A DNA stretch of 5,198 nt from NCBI GenBank assembly GCA_007121575.1, contig SKKJ01000266.1, positions 1 to 5,198 on the forward strand. The letters run 5' to 3'. Numbering within the stretch: the first letter of the stretch is position 1; each line of letters starts with the position of its first letter. A model generated the notes under the pieces. That model did no database searches, was not told the origin of the DNA, and worked only from the letters and a program-made list of their open reading frames with translations. The translations under genes were made by a program, and so were the position numbers. The stretch is from Natronomonas sp. Its GTDB lineage: Archaea > Halobacteriota > Halobacteria > Halobacteriales > Haloarculaceae. Positions 1 to 5,198 of this stretch are shown in pieces.

Positions 1-1
1 G

Positions 2-667
2 CTGGTCGAGTCGGTGCCACCGGTCGGTACCGAAGTGCTTGCGTTGGGAAGCCCGTTCGGGCTCGAATCGTCCGTTTCGACCGGGATCATCAGCGGTAGA
101 AACCGCTCGTTACCAAACGAACAGACCGGGTTTTCGATCCCGAACACGGTCCAAACCGATGCCGGGCTCGATCCCGGCAACAGCGGGGGTCCGCTCGTCA
201 CGATGGACGGAGAAGTCACCGGTATCGCCGTCGCTGGTGCGGGAACGAGCGTCGGGTTCGCCGTCTCACCGCTGCTCGCTCGGCGAGTTCTCCCCGAACT
301 CATCGAAACCGGGAGCTACGACCACCCATTCCTCGGGATCAGACTGATAGAGGTGACCCCGAGAGTCGCGGAAGCGAACGATTTAGACGAGCCCCGGGGG
401 ATATTCATCGTCGAGACGACCCCCGACGGACCGGCAGAGGGAGTTCTACGAGGGGCAAGCGGCGAGGAAACGGTCAGCGGAACTCGCGTCCCGGTCGGCG
501 GAGATGTGCTCGTCGAGTTAGCGGACAACCGGATCGATTCCAACGCAGATCTCGGGACGACGCTTGCATTAGAGTTGTCCCCGGGAGACCGGGTTCCGGC
601 GACGATCATCCGCGACGGAGAACGCCAGACGATCGAGATCCGAATCGGTTCCCGGCCCGAACCCTGA
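2..667 (+). CDS. HtrA/DegP-type trypsin-like serine protease with PDZ domain (5'-truncated)
   Basis: The reading frame is open from base 2, so the gene begins outside the window; the GTG at 14 is an internal Val, not a start. The visible protein starts late in the trypsin-like domain with the LALGSPFGL segment typical of HtrA proteases. The nucleophile motif D-P-G-N-S-G-G-P-L follows, with the catalytic Ser codon at 182-184. The catalytic His and Asp, and any signal or lipoprotein peptide, must lie upstream. From about base 315 the protein continues into one PDZ domain (PFLGIRL, then a GPA segment, then GGDVLVEL) that ends close to the C-terminus. By family knowledge these enzymes degrade or chaperone misfolded proteins outside the membrane or at the cell surface; location here is inferred. 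The stop at 665-667 faces the convergent DUF5790-like gene, about 70 bases away. The family call is firm; orthology to a particular Deg/Htr type is not. Confidence 0.93.
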   Translation: MVESVPPVGTEVLALGSPFGLESSVSTGIISGRNRSLPNEQTGFSIPNTVQTDAGLDPGNSGGPLVTMDGEVTGIAVAGAGTSVGFAVSPLLARRVLPELIETGSYDHPFLGIRLIEVTPRVAEANDLDEPRGIFIVETTPDGPAEGVLRGASGEETVSGTRVPVGGDVLVELADNRIDSNADLGTTLALELSPGDRVPATIIRDGERQTIEIRIGSRPEP

Positions 668-712
668 ACCGACGAGCCGATCGGAGAGCACAGCTCACCT
701 CGACTCGCCGGA

Positions 713-747
713 AACGTCGTTAGGATTCGAATCGACGTTAGGATTCG
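713..747. repeat. Convergent 3' junction: 12-bp direct repeat, inverted repeat and palindrome
   Basis: The 12-mer CGTTAGGATTCG occurs at 718-729 and again at 736-747, a period of 18 bases. GATTCGAATC at 724-733 is a perfect 10-bp palindrome. AACGTCG (713-719) and CGACGTT (733-739) form a 7-bp inverted repeat around it. The right-hand copy contains the stop codon of the minus-strand DUF5790-like gene (738-740). The left-hand copy supplies a second in-frame stop six codons later. The junction lies between two convergent 3' ends, so a role in ending transcription is possible, but there is no T-tract and this is inference. Confidence 0.6.
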
Positions 748-1145
748 TCTTCTTCGCCTGCGGCGTCTTCGAGTGCACCGCGGAGTTCGGGTATCGTTGC
801 GGTGAGCTGGCTCACTTGTTCGTGCGCCGTCGAGATTTGTTCGAGAACCGATTCGATCGCCTCGATATCGGCTTCGAGATCGGCCGCATCCTCGAACGCG
901 TCCGCTTTCTGACCCATCGCGAACCACTTCTTCGCGTCTCGGAGGTGATCTGTCGCCTCCCCCGGATCGAGCGCGCCTTTCAGTCCGTTCAGTACGCCGA
1001 GCGTGTTGTCGGCTTCGGCGTCCCAGATAGCGTCCGGCGCGGGAAGTGCCGCTCGCGCTTCGGCGAGGCTCGCTTCGACGTCTTCGCGCATTTCGGCCGC
1101 CGCTTCGTCGAACAGTTCGTCGTCATCGAGTGTCGCTTGGCTCAT
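738..1145 (-). CDS. DUF5790-like haloarchaeal protein, small acidic helical, function unknown
   Basis: This 135-residue protein begins MSQATLDDDELFDEAAAEM and is very rich in Asp, Glu and Ala with no Cys, so it should be soluble, cytoplasmic and almost wholly alpha-helical. Recognisable stretches are the WDAEADNTLGVLNGLKGAL segment (about residues 41-59), the HLRDAKKWFAMGQKADAFED segment (about 67-86), and a final helix pair (about 88-130) with heptad-like hydrophobic spacing that could form a coiled coil. The pattern matches my memory of the haloarchaeal family DUF5790; no function is known to me. There is no signal peptide or membrane segment. The ATG at 1145 is preferred because a TATA-like box sits about 28 bases upstream, which fits leaderless transcription. 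The gene follows mptD on the same strand after a 99-base gap, with its own promoter, so co-transcription is possible but not required. Confidence 0.85.
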   Translation of the reverse strand: MSQATLDDDELFDEAAAEMREDVEASLAEARAALPAPDAIWDAEADNTLGVLNGLKGALDPGEATDHLRDAKKWFAMGQKADAFEDAADLEADIEAIESVLEQISTAHEQVSQLTATIPELRGALEDAAGEEDES

Positions 1146-1170
1146 ACCACATGTTCTTCGCCGTTATCAT

Positions 1171-1176
1171 TAAAAA
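1171..1176 (-). promoter_or_regulatory. TATA-like box for the DUF5790-like gene
   Basis: Read on the minus strand the sequence is TTTTTA followed by ATGATAAC, centred about 28 bases before the ATG at 1145. That spacing places the transcript start at or next to the start codon, the usual leaderless arrangement in haloarchaea. Confidence 0.6.
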
Positions 1177-1204
1177 CACGCCGCAAAGCGGAAGTGAAGA
1201 GCCG

Positions 1205-1212
1205 TTTTTATT
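1205..1212. promoter_or_regulatory. Second AT-rich box in the mptD/DUF5790 gap, orientation uncertain
   Basis: TTTTTATT (AATAAAAA on the other strand) stands out in GC-rich DNA. On the minus strand it could start a second, longer transcript for the DUF5790-like gene at about 1180. On the plus strand it could start a transcript near 1235 that would run antisense into mptD. Nothing in the sequence decides between these. Confidence 0.3.
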
Positions 1213-1244
1213 GCCGTTCGGTCTGTGAGTGTATCAGCGCCACC

Positions 1245-1592
1245 TCATTCGTCCACTCGGTCGAGCCTCATTCGAGGATAGTCGCCGTCCATTTCCATCA
1301 CCGCGACGACGCGGATACCTTCGTACTCGACGAAGATTTCGACCTCCATGAACCGGCCCGTGAGTTCGGTGTATTCGGCGGACCGCTCGGCGAGTTCCGC
1401 TCGCAACACATCATCGAGAATTTCAACGGTGACGGACGAGCAGAACGGTTGGTTCTCGACAGCCTCTTCGATCGCCCGAGCCAAGCTGGCGCTACTCTTC
1501 GGGGAGACGGGCGTGCCCGCGAACTGGTGATAGAGCGTCCCGAATTTGATGCCGGCTTCAAAACACGCTTCTTGCGGAGTCGTCGGCTCCAT
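1245..1592 (-). CDS. mptD: Archaeal-type dihydroneopterin aldolase (MptD)
   Basis: This 115-residue protein should cleave 7,8-dihydroneopterin to 6-hydroxymethyl-7,8-dihydropterin and glycolaldehyde, the branch to folate-type cofactors; in haloarchaea the product presumably feeds folate. The family signature is clear near the N-terminus: EAGIKFGTLYHQFAGTPVS (about residues 12-30), then AIEEAVENQPF and TELTGRFMEVEIFVEY. The archaeal enzyme is unrelated to bacterial FolB and lacks its catalytic Lys. Published work on the Methanocaldococcus enzyme uses a His and a Gln 26 residues apart to activate water; His22 and Gln48 here have the same 26-residue spacing. Tyr74, just before ELTG, is my candidate for the general-acid Tyr. 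A longer open frame runs upstream to 1778, but it enters the divergent aIF2 beta gene; the ATG at 1592 starts where the family starts and has a TATA-like box 25 bases upstream. Confidence 0.9.
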   Translation of the reverse strand: MEPTTPQEACFEAGIKFGTLYHQFAGTPVSPKSSASLARAIEEAVENQPFCSSVTVEILDDVLRAELAERSAEYTELTGRFMEVEIFVEYEGIRVVAVMEMDGDYPRMRLDRVDE

Positions 1593-1613
1593 ACCGAAGC
1601 GTCGGTCGGTGGC

Positions 1614-1620
1614 TACAAAA
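1614..1620 (-). promoter_or_regulatory. TATA-like box for mptD
   Basis: TTTTGTA on the minus strand is centred about 25 bases upstream of the mptD ATG at 1592, consistent with a leaderless transcript. It supports the shorter start over the long open frame reaching 1778. Confidence 0.55.
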
Positions 1621-1653
1621 CCGTTCGTTCGCTGGTCGCCGGCGTCTCGGAAC

Positions 1654-1660
1654 GCATTTA
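1654..1660 (+). promoter_or_regulatory. TATA-like box for the aIF2 beta gene
   Basis: CATTTAG/CGCATTTA ends at 1660, with its TTTA (1657-1660) about 26 bases before the ATG at 1685. The spacing fits leaderless initiation. The divergent mptD box lies only about 40 bases away, so the two genes share one compact promoter region. Confidence 0.55.
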
Positions 1661-1684
1661 GGGCTCTCGCCCGTATCCGTTCGC

Positions 1685-2296
1685 ATGGAATATGGAGATA
1701 GTCTCGACCGGGCGCTGGATGCAGTCCCCGATATCGGATCGGCCGGCGATCGGCTTTCGGTCCCCGACGCCGTCGCACAGACCGACGGAGCGTTCACGCG
1801 GTTTACGAACCTCGGCGCGGTCGCTGACGCGCTGAATCGTGATCCAGAACATCTCCACCGGTTCGTCCAGCAGACGCTCGCGACCTCGGGGAAGTTCGAG
1901 GACGGCGTCGGCAGATACAACGGTGGGTTCGATGACCGCGATTTCGAGCGAGTGGTCGACGATTACACCGAAGAGTACGTTCGTTGTAGCGAGTGTGGCC
2001 TTCCGGACACGCGTCTCGTCCAAGAGGACCGTAACCTCATGCTTCGGTGCGACGCGTGTGGGGCGTTCCGACCGGTCACGAAGAGCAAGCGATCGCAAGG
2101 GACACAGCCGTCGAAAAACGACCTCGAAGCCGGGAAAACCTATACGGTGAAAGTGACCGATACCGGTCGAAAAGGGGACGGTGTCGCCCACCGAGGCGAG
2201 TACACGATATTTGTTCCCGGGGCGAGCGAAGGCGATGTCGTCGACGTATACATCGAGAACACGAGTGGAAACCTCGCGTTCGCCCGAATAGCGTAG
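1685..2296 (+). CDS. eif2b: Translation initiation factor aIF2 subunit beta with C-terminal TRAM domain
   Basis: This 203-residue protein is the beta subunit of the heterotrimeric factor that brings initiator Met-tRNA to the small ribosomal subunit. The N-terminal helix (YGDSLDRALDAVPD, about 3-16) is the type that docks on the gamma subunit. The central alpha/beta core (about 25-98) includes FTNLGAVADALNRDPEHL. The zinc ribbon is complete: Cys101-X2-Cys104 and Cys122-X2-Cys125. Residues about 144-203 form an added TRAM domain (GKTYTVKVTDTGRKGDGVA, then FVPGASEGDVVDVYI), a small beta-barrel RNA-binding module. Plain archaeal aIF2 beta ends soon after the zinc ribbon, at about 135-140 residues. 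Haloarchaea are known to carry this longer form, and some also a short paralog. The ATG at 1685 agrees with the family N-terminus and the box 26 bases upstream. It is divergent from mptD and followed by aconitase after 151 bases. Confidence 0.94.
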   Translation: MEYGDSLDRALDAVPDIGSAGDRLSVPDAVAQTDGAFTRFTNLGAVADALNRDPEHLHRFVQQTLATSGKFEDGVGRYNGGFDDRDFERVVDDYTEEYVRCSECGLPDTRLVQEDRNLMLRCDACGAFRPVTKSKRSQGTQPSKNDLEAGKTYTVKVTDTGRKGDGVAHRGEYTIFVPGASEGDVVDVYIENTSGNLAFARIA

Positions 2297-2394
2297 GGCG
2301 AGTTTATCGAATACTGGGCGTTTGTTCATTATATTTCGAGACGGTTCATAAAGCAGCGCACGTCGGATCCCGTAAAACTTGCCAAACCGCCGTA

Positions 2395-2430
2395 CGTGGG
2401 CAGAACACGCCGGATTTATAACCGTGGGCA
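2395..2430. repeat. 8-bp direct repeat flanking the aconitase TATA box
   Basis: CGTGGGCA occurs at 2395-2402 and 2423-2430, exactly 28 bases apart, with the promoter box between the copies. The placement could suit a regulator that binds both sides of the promoter, but an 8-base repeat can arise by chance in DNA of this composition. Confidence 0.35.
2414..2420 (+). promoter_or_regulatory. TATA-like box for the aconitase gene
   Basis: ATTTATA is preceded by CGG and followed by ACC, and lies about 30 bases before the ATG at 2448. It predicts a transcript with no leader or one of a few bases. Other AT-rich patches upstream, at 2328-2337 and 2344-2351, could be weaker extra promoters or the tail of the aIF2 beta transcript. 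Confidence 0.65.
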
Positions 2431-2447
2431 CTCGATTGTCTGACGAT

Positions 2448-4433
2448 ATGGGACTAACGCTTGCCGAAAAGATTCTTGACGACCATCTCGTCGAAGGGGA
2501 ACTGGAGACGGGCGAGGAGATCGGGATCGAGATCGATCAGGTACTGACACAGGACACCACCGGAACGCTCGTGTGGCTGCAGTTCGAGGCGCTCGGCCTA
2601 GACGAGGTTCAGACCGAACTCGCCGCGCAGTACTGCGATCACCAGAGCTACCAGTTCGACTTTAAAAACACCGACGACCACCGGTTCCTCCGCAGCGCCG
2701 CGGGAACGTTCGGCGCGTACTACAGCCGACCGGGTAACGGTATCTGTCACAACGTCCACAAGGAGAACTTCGCCGCGCCCGGCAAGACGCTCCTCGGTTC
2801 GGACAGCCACACGCCGACGCCCGGCGGGCTCGGCCAGCTCGCGATCGGATCGGGCGGCCTCGACGTCGCCGTCGCGATGGGTGGCGGCGCATACTACATC
2901 GAGATGCCCGAGATCGTCAACGTTCACCTCGAGGGTGAACTCCCAGAGTGGGCGACCGCCAAGGACGTCGCGCTTCACCTGCTCGGCGAGCTCTCCGTTA
3001 AGGGCGGCGTCGGCAAGATCTTCGAGTACACCGGCCCCGGTGTCGAATCGCTGACCGTCCCCGAGCGGACGACGATCACGAACCTCGGCACGGAACTCGG
3101 CGCGACGTCTTCGATCTTCCCGACCGACGAGAACACGAGAGATTGGCTCTCGCGGATCGGCCGCGAGGACGAGTACGTCGAGCTTCAGCCCGACGAGGAC
3201 GCCGAGTACGCAGACACCATCGAGGTCGATCTCTCTGATCTCGAACCGCTCATCGCGTGCCCGTCGATGCCCGACAAAGTCGTGCCCGTCAGCGAGGTCG
3301 CCGGCACGGACGTCGAACAGGTCATCATCGGCTCCTGTACGAACGGCGCCTACGAGGACATCCTCCCCGGAGCGAAGATGCTCGAAGGTCGAGCGATCGA
3401 TCGGAAAACGGAGATGATCGTCGCACCCGGTTCCAAGCAGGCATCCGAGATGCTCGCCCGCGAAGGCTGGACCGCGGAAATGATGGCGGCTGGTGTCAAC
3501 TTCTCGGAGGCGACGTGTGGTGCCTGTATCGGTATCGGTCACGTCCCCGCATCCGACTCCGTCTCGCTCCGAACCTTCAACCGTAATTTCGAGGGTCGCT
3601 CCGGCATCGAAGACGATAACGTCTACCTGTGCTCGCCAGAGGTCGCCACGGCCGCGGCGATCGCCGGCGAGATCGTCGATCCCCGAGACCTCGCCGACGA
3701 ACTCGGCGACCTCGAAGCGCCCGAATTCAAGATGGGCGATAAATACAAAGAAGGGATGGGCCGGGACGATCCCGACATCATCTCACCAGACGAGGCCGTC
3801 GACGACGGACTCATCAAGGGACCGAACATCGGCGACGTGCCGCTGAAGGACGAACTCGGCACCGATATCTCCGGACCCGCCCTCCTCAAGATGGAGGACA
3901 ACATCACGACCGACCACATCATTCCGGCGACCCAGGACATCCTGATGTACCGGTCGAACATCCCGAAGCTCTCGGAGTTCACGCTCTCGCGCGTCGATGA
4001 GGACTTCGCTCAACGCGCACTCGACAGCGACGGCGGCTTCCTCGTCGCCGGCGAGAACTACGGCCAAGGATCCTCCCGAGAGCACGCGGCGCTGTGTCCG
4101 ATGTATCTCGGTGTCGAAGGCGTGCTCGCACAGAGTTTCGCACGGATCCACCGCGCGAACCTCTTCAACTTCGGTCTCCTGCCGCTCGAGATCGACGAGG
4201 CCGATTACGTGAACATCGAGCAGGGTGACGATATCGAGATCGTCGACGACGTCGCAGACGCCGTCCGATCCGGCCAAGAGGAGTTCACCGTCCGCATCAA
4301 CGACGACTGGGAGCTCACGGCCACGCTCAACGCGTCGGACCGCGAGCGACAGATTCTCGCCGACGGCGGTAAACTGTCACACACGAAAAAGCAGGCAGAG
4401 GAAGGAAGCGGCACCGCGCCCGCCGACGACTGA
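2448..4433 (+). CDS. acn: Aconitate hydratase, short 'Aquifex type' ([4Fe-4S], TCA cycle)
   Basis: This 661-residue enzyme isomerises citrate to isocitrate through cis-aconitate in the cytoplasmic TCA cycle. The substrate-binding segment GSDSHTPTPGGLG lies at about 117-129. The three [4Fe-4S] ligands are Cys297 (GSCTNG), Cys357 and Cys360 (CGACIG). The swivel domain follows a linker near 425-475: DNITTDHIIPA (about 484-494) and GENYGQGSSREHAAL (about 535-549), which holds the phosphate/carboxylate-binding Ser and Arg. The segment RSNIPKLSEF after ILMY and the length near 660 point to the group described as Aquifex type rather than the roughly 900-residue AcnA or AcnB. An upstream in-frame ATG at 2379 precedes the promoter box, so ATG 2448 (MGLTLAEKIL) is the better start. 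Third-codon positions look more uniformly G/C than in neighbouring genes, suggesting high expression. The Lys/Gly/Ala-rich tail (about 647-661) is probably disordered. LeuC-like isomerases are excluded because both halves are fused and aconitase motifs are present. Confidence 0.96.
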   Translation: MGLTLAEKILDDHLVEGELETGEEIGIEIDQVLTQDTTGTLVWLQFEALGLDEVQTELAAQYCDHQSYQFDFKNTDDHRFLRSAAGTFGAYYSRPGNGICHNVHKENFAAPGKTLLGSDSHTPTPGGLGQLAIGSGGLDVAVAMGGGAYYIEMPEIVNVHLEGELPEWATAKDVALHLLGELSVKGGVGKIFEYTGPGVESLTVPERTTITNLGTELGATSSIFPTDENTRDWLSRIGREDEYVELQPDEDAEYADTIEVDLSDLEPLIACPSMPDKVVPVSEVAGTDVEQVIIGSCTNGAYEDILPGAKMLEGRAIDRKTEMIVAPGSKQASEMLAREGWTAEMMAAGVNFSEATCGACIGIGHVPASDSVSLRTFNRNFEGRSGIEDDNVYLCSPEVATAAAIAGEIVDPRDLADELGDLEAPEFKMGDKYKEGMGRDDPDIISPDEAVDDGLIKGPNIGDVPLKDELGTDISGPALLKMEDNITTDHIIPATQDILMYRSNIPKLSEFTLSRVDEDFAQRALDSDGGFLVAGENYGQGSSREHAALCPMYLGVEGVLAQSFARIHRANLFNFGLLPLEIDEADYVNIEQGDDIEIVDDVADAVRSGQEEFTVRINDDWELTATLNASDRERQILADGGKLSHTKKQAEEGSGTAPADD

Positions 4434-4440
4434 GCACGCG

Positions 4441-4454
4441 TATTTCTATTTTTT
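4441..4454 (+). terminator. Probable T-tract terminator of the aconitase gene
   Basis: TATTTCTATTTTTT begins seven bases after the aconitase stop codon and ends in six T's. Archaeal RNA polymerase stops at such T-runs without needing a hairpin. No stable stem directly precedes it. Confidence 0.6.
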
Positions 4455-4527
4455 GGGACTGACGAACCGTACGGCTATCGGAGGAACCGAAACGAGCGCG
4501 CTATCAGTGTGAGGTTGCAGAGAGAAT

Positions 4528-4565
4528 CGCAGCGGCCGGAGAGAGCAATTGGTTCGGCCGCTGCG
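4528..4565. repeat. Perfect 11-bp inverted repeat (strong GC-rich hairpin)
   Basis: CGCAGCGGCCG at 4528-4538 pairs perfectly with CGGCCGCTGCG at 4555-4565. A G-T and an A-T pair can extend the stem inward, leaving a 12-base loop that contains the palindrome CAATTG. It lies about 95 bases after the aconitase stop and well past the T-tract, and no T-run follows it, so it does not look like a simple terminator. It could be a structured RNA 3' end, a small RNA element, a protein site or a remnant of a mobile repeat. Confidence 0.75.
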
Positions 4566-4578
4566 TAACGTTGAAAAC

Positions 4579-4594
4579 GGGGTGGGGGGTGGGG
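4579..4594 (+). other. G-run with possible quadruplex potential
   Basis: Runs of four, six and four G's are separated by single T's, directly ahead of the 18-base palindrome. A further GGG at 4607-4609 could supply a fourth three-G tract. Whether it folds in DNA or RNA is not shown by sequence alone; high salt inside haloarchaea would favour it. Confidence 0.4.
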
Positions 4595-4595
4595 A

Positions 4596-4613
4596 TGCAC
4601 CCAAATGGGTGCA
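4596..4613. repeat. 18-base palindrome TGCACCCAAATGGGTGCA
   Basis: Two perfect 8-base arms surround a two-base AA centre, the form expected of an operator for a dimeric helix-turn-helix regulator. It lies just upstream of AT-rich DNA (4619-4638) and about 225 bases before rimI. Which gene it would serve is unknown. It could also form a small hairpin in RNA. Confidence 0.6.
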
Positions 4614-4805
4614 CCTGTCGATAAAACCTACATATACATGAATCTTCTGGGTATTTCATCGACGAACCGGTCGCGTCACCGACTTTTATCGGATACGCTT
4701 ATGCGAGATATGTCAACTATTTAATGAAGCGAATCAGCGTGAAAACAGCCGATTTGCTCCGGCACAGCTACGAGATAGACACCAAATTCGAGTGAGAACG
4801 CCGGG
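4614..4805. other. AT-richer spacer upstream of rimI, no convincing gene
   Basis: This is the rest of the 406-base gap between aconitase and rimI, and it is visibly richer in A and T than its surroundings. It holds possible TATA-like patches at 4619-4627, 4630-4637 and 4684-4690. Two tiny plus-strand frames, 28 codons at 4638-4724 and 23 codons at 4724-4795, overlap as TAATG. Neither shows the acidic composition usual for this organism or a motif I recognise, so I do not call them genes. Confidence 0.4.
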
Positions 4806-4806
4806 G

Positions 4807-4812
4807 TTTTTA
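4807..4812 (+). promoter_or_regulatory. TATA-like box for rimI
   Basis: GGGG followed by TTTTTA is centred about 30 bases before the GTG start at 4840. This predicts a transcript beginning at or within a few bases of the start codon and supports this start over in-frame GTG 4792, which lies upstream of the box. Confidence 0.6.
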
Positions 4813-4839
4813 CCACCGACAGACCGATATTCGTTCGAT

Positions 4840-5198
4840 GTGATACCGACGGAGCCACGATCGAGGATTGAGATCAGGCCGGCAACACGCGCGGATTTAC
4901 TCGAGATAATCGGGATCGAGACGGACGTGTTCAGCCAGCCGTGGCCGTATATCGCGTTCGAACAGTTTCTCGGGTCGCAAGGGTTTCTCGTTGCCGAGGA
5001 CGAGGCCGTCGTCGGATACATCATCGCCGACCGAAGCGAGGGATACGGCGTTCCGATCGGACACATCAAAGACATCGCGGTGCCGACAGAGCGACAGGGC
5101 GAAGGGATCGGCCGAACACTCCTCTCACACGGCCTCAGACGGCTCGCGACGTGCGGTGTCCGTCGGGTCAAACTCGAAGTTCGGCGGAGTAACGAACC
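4840..5198 (+). CDS. rimI: RimI-type N-terminal alanine acetyltransferase, GNAT family (3'-truncated)
   Basis: The first 119 codons of a GNAT acetyltransferase are present and the frame runs off the right edge. Archaeal RimI proteins transfer acetyl from acetyl-CoA to protein N-termini and correspond to eukaryotic Naa10-like enzymes as well as bacterial RimI, which modifies ribosomal protein S18. Visible features are IEIRPATRADL (residues 10-20), the family's FSQPWPYIAFEQFL segment (31-44), the core strand FLVAEDEAVVGYIIAD (49-64), HIKDIAV (75-81), the acetyl-CoA pyrophosphate loop RQGEGIG (85-91), and LEVRRSNE (112-119) at the cut edge. The missing part should be about 40 residues with the A..LY...GF region. 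The GTG start is chosen because RimI homologs begin about here and the promoter box lies just upstream. GTG overlaps an ATG-TGA at 4838-4843 in another frame. The exact substrate cannot be read from sequence. Confidence 0.9.
   Translation, partial: MIPTEPRSRIEIRPATRADLLEIIGIETDVFSQPWPYIAFEQFLGSQGFLVAEDEAVVGYIIADRSEGYGVPIGHIKDIAVPTERQGEGIGRTLLSHGLRRLATCGVRRVKLEVRRSNE

Noticed and set aside
816..1661. A 281-codon plus-strand open frame antisense to the DUF5790-like gene and mptD
   Set aside because: It runs across two well-supported minus-strand genes and their promoters, is rich in Arg and Phe rather than acidic residues, and has no recognisable domain. Long antisense frames are expected in GC-rich haloarchaeal DNA.
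1593..1778. N-terminal extension of mptD to an ATG at 1778
   Set aside because: The added 62 residues are Arg-rich, cross the divergent promoter and enter the aIF2 beta gene; the family begins at the ATG at 1592.
1658..2431. A 257-codon minus-strand open frame opposite aIF2 beta
   Set aside because: It shows no domain, covers the aIF2 beta gene fully, and its start lies in the aconitase promoter region without a fitting box.
2379..2447. Aconitase start at the upstream ATG 2379
   Set aside because: It precedes the best TATA-like box and would add 23 residues with no match to the family N-terminus.
2598..3542. A 314-codon minus-strand open frame inside the aconitase gene
   Set aside because: It lies entirely opposite strongly conserved aconitase motifs and has low-complexity Arg/Val/Asp/Leu content typical of the antisense of acidic haloarchaeal genes.
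4434..4839. Insertion sequence or miniature transposable element in the acn-rimI gap
   Set aside because: There is one strong inverted repeat and one palindrome, but no terminal repeats bounding a unit, no target-site duplication that I could find and no transposase fragment.
4734..5171. A 145-codon minus-strand open frame opposite rimI
   Set aside because: RimI motifs on the plus strand explain this DNA; the antisense product is Ser/Arg/Pro-rich without recognisable features.

Overview
The window reads as chromosomal DNA from a halophilic archaeon (class Halobacteria). The proteins are strongly acidic, the coding DNA is GC-rich, and the genes are archaeal in type: an aIF2 beta subunit, an archaeal-type dihydroneopterin aldolase and a haloarchaeal DUF5790-like protein. 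Most starts sit about 25-30 bases downstream of a TTTTTA-like box, as expected for leaderless archaeal transcripts. The sequence alone does not fix the genus.

Layout from left to right: (1) the 3' two thirds of a secreted or envelope HtrA-type serine protease with a PDZ domain, + strand, cut by the left edge; (2) a short convergent junction with small repeats; (3) a helical DUF5790-like protein, - strand; (4) mptD, archaeal dihydroneopterin aldolase of pterin/folate biosynthesis, - strand; (5) a compact divergent promoter region of 92 bases; (6) the translation initiation factor aIF2 beta subunit carrying a C-terminal TRAM domain, + strand; (7) aconitate hydratase of the short 'Aquifex type', + strand; (8) a 406-base gene-free stretch with a strong hairpin, a G-run and an 18-base palindrome; (9) the 5' part of rimI, an N-terminal (ribosomal S18 alanine) acetyltransferase, + strand, cut by the right edge.

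The genes are mostly single transcription units with their own promoters rather than one operon. Together they are housekeeping functions: protein quality control, cofactor synthesis, translation initiation, the TCA cycle and protein N-acetylation. I see no CRISPR array, transposase, tRNA, rRNA, defence island or other evident novel system. The part least explained by known genes is the spacer between aconitase and rimI.
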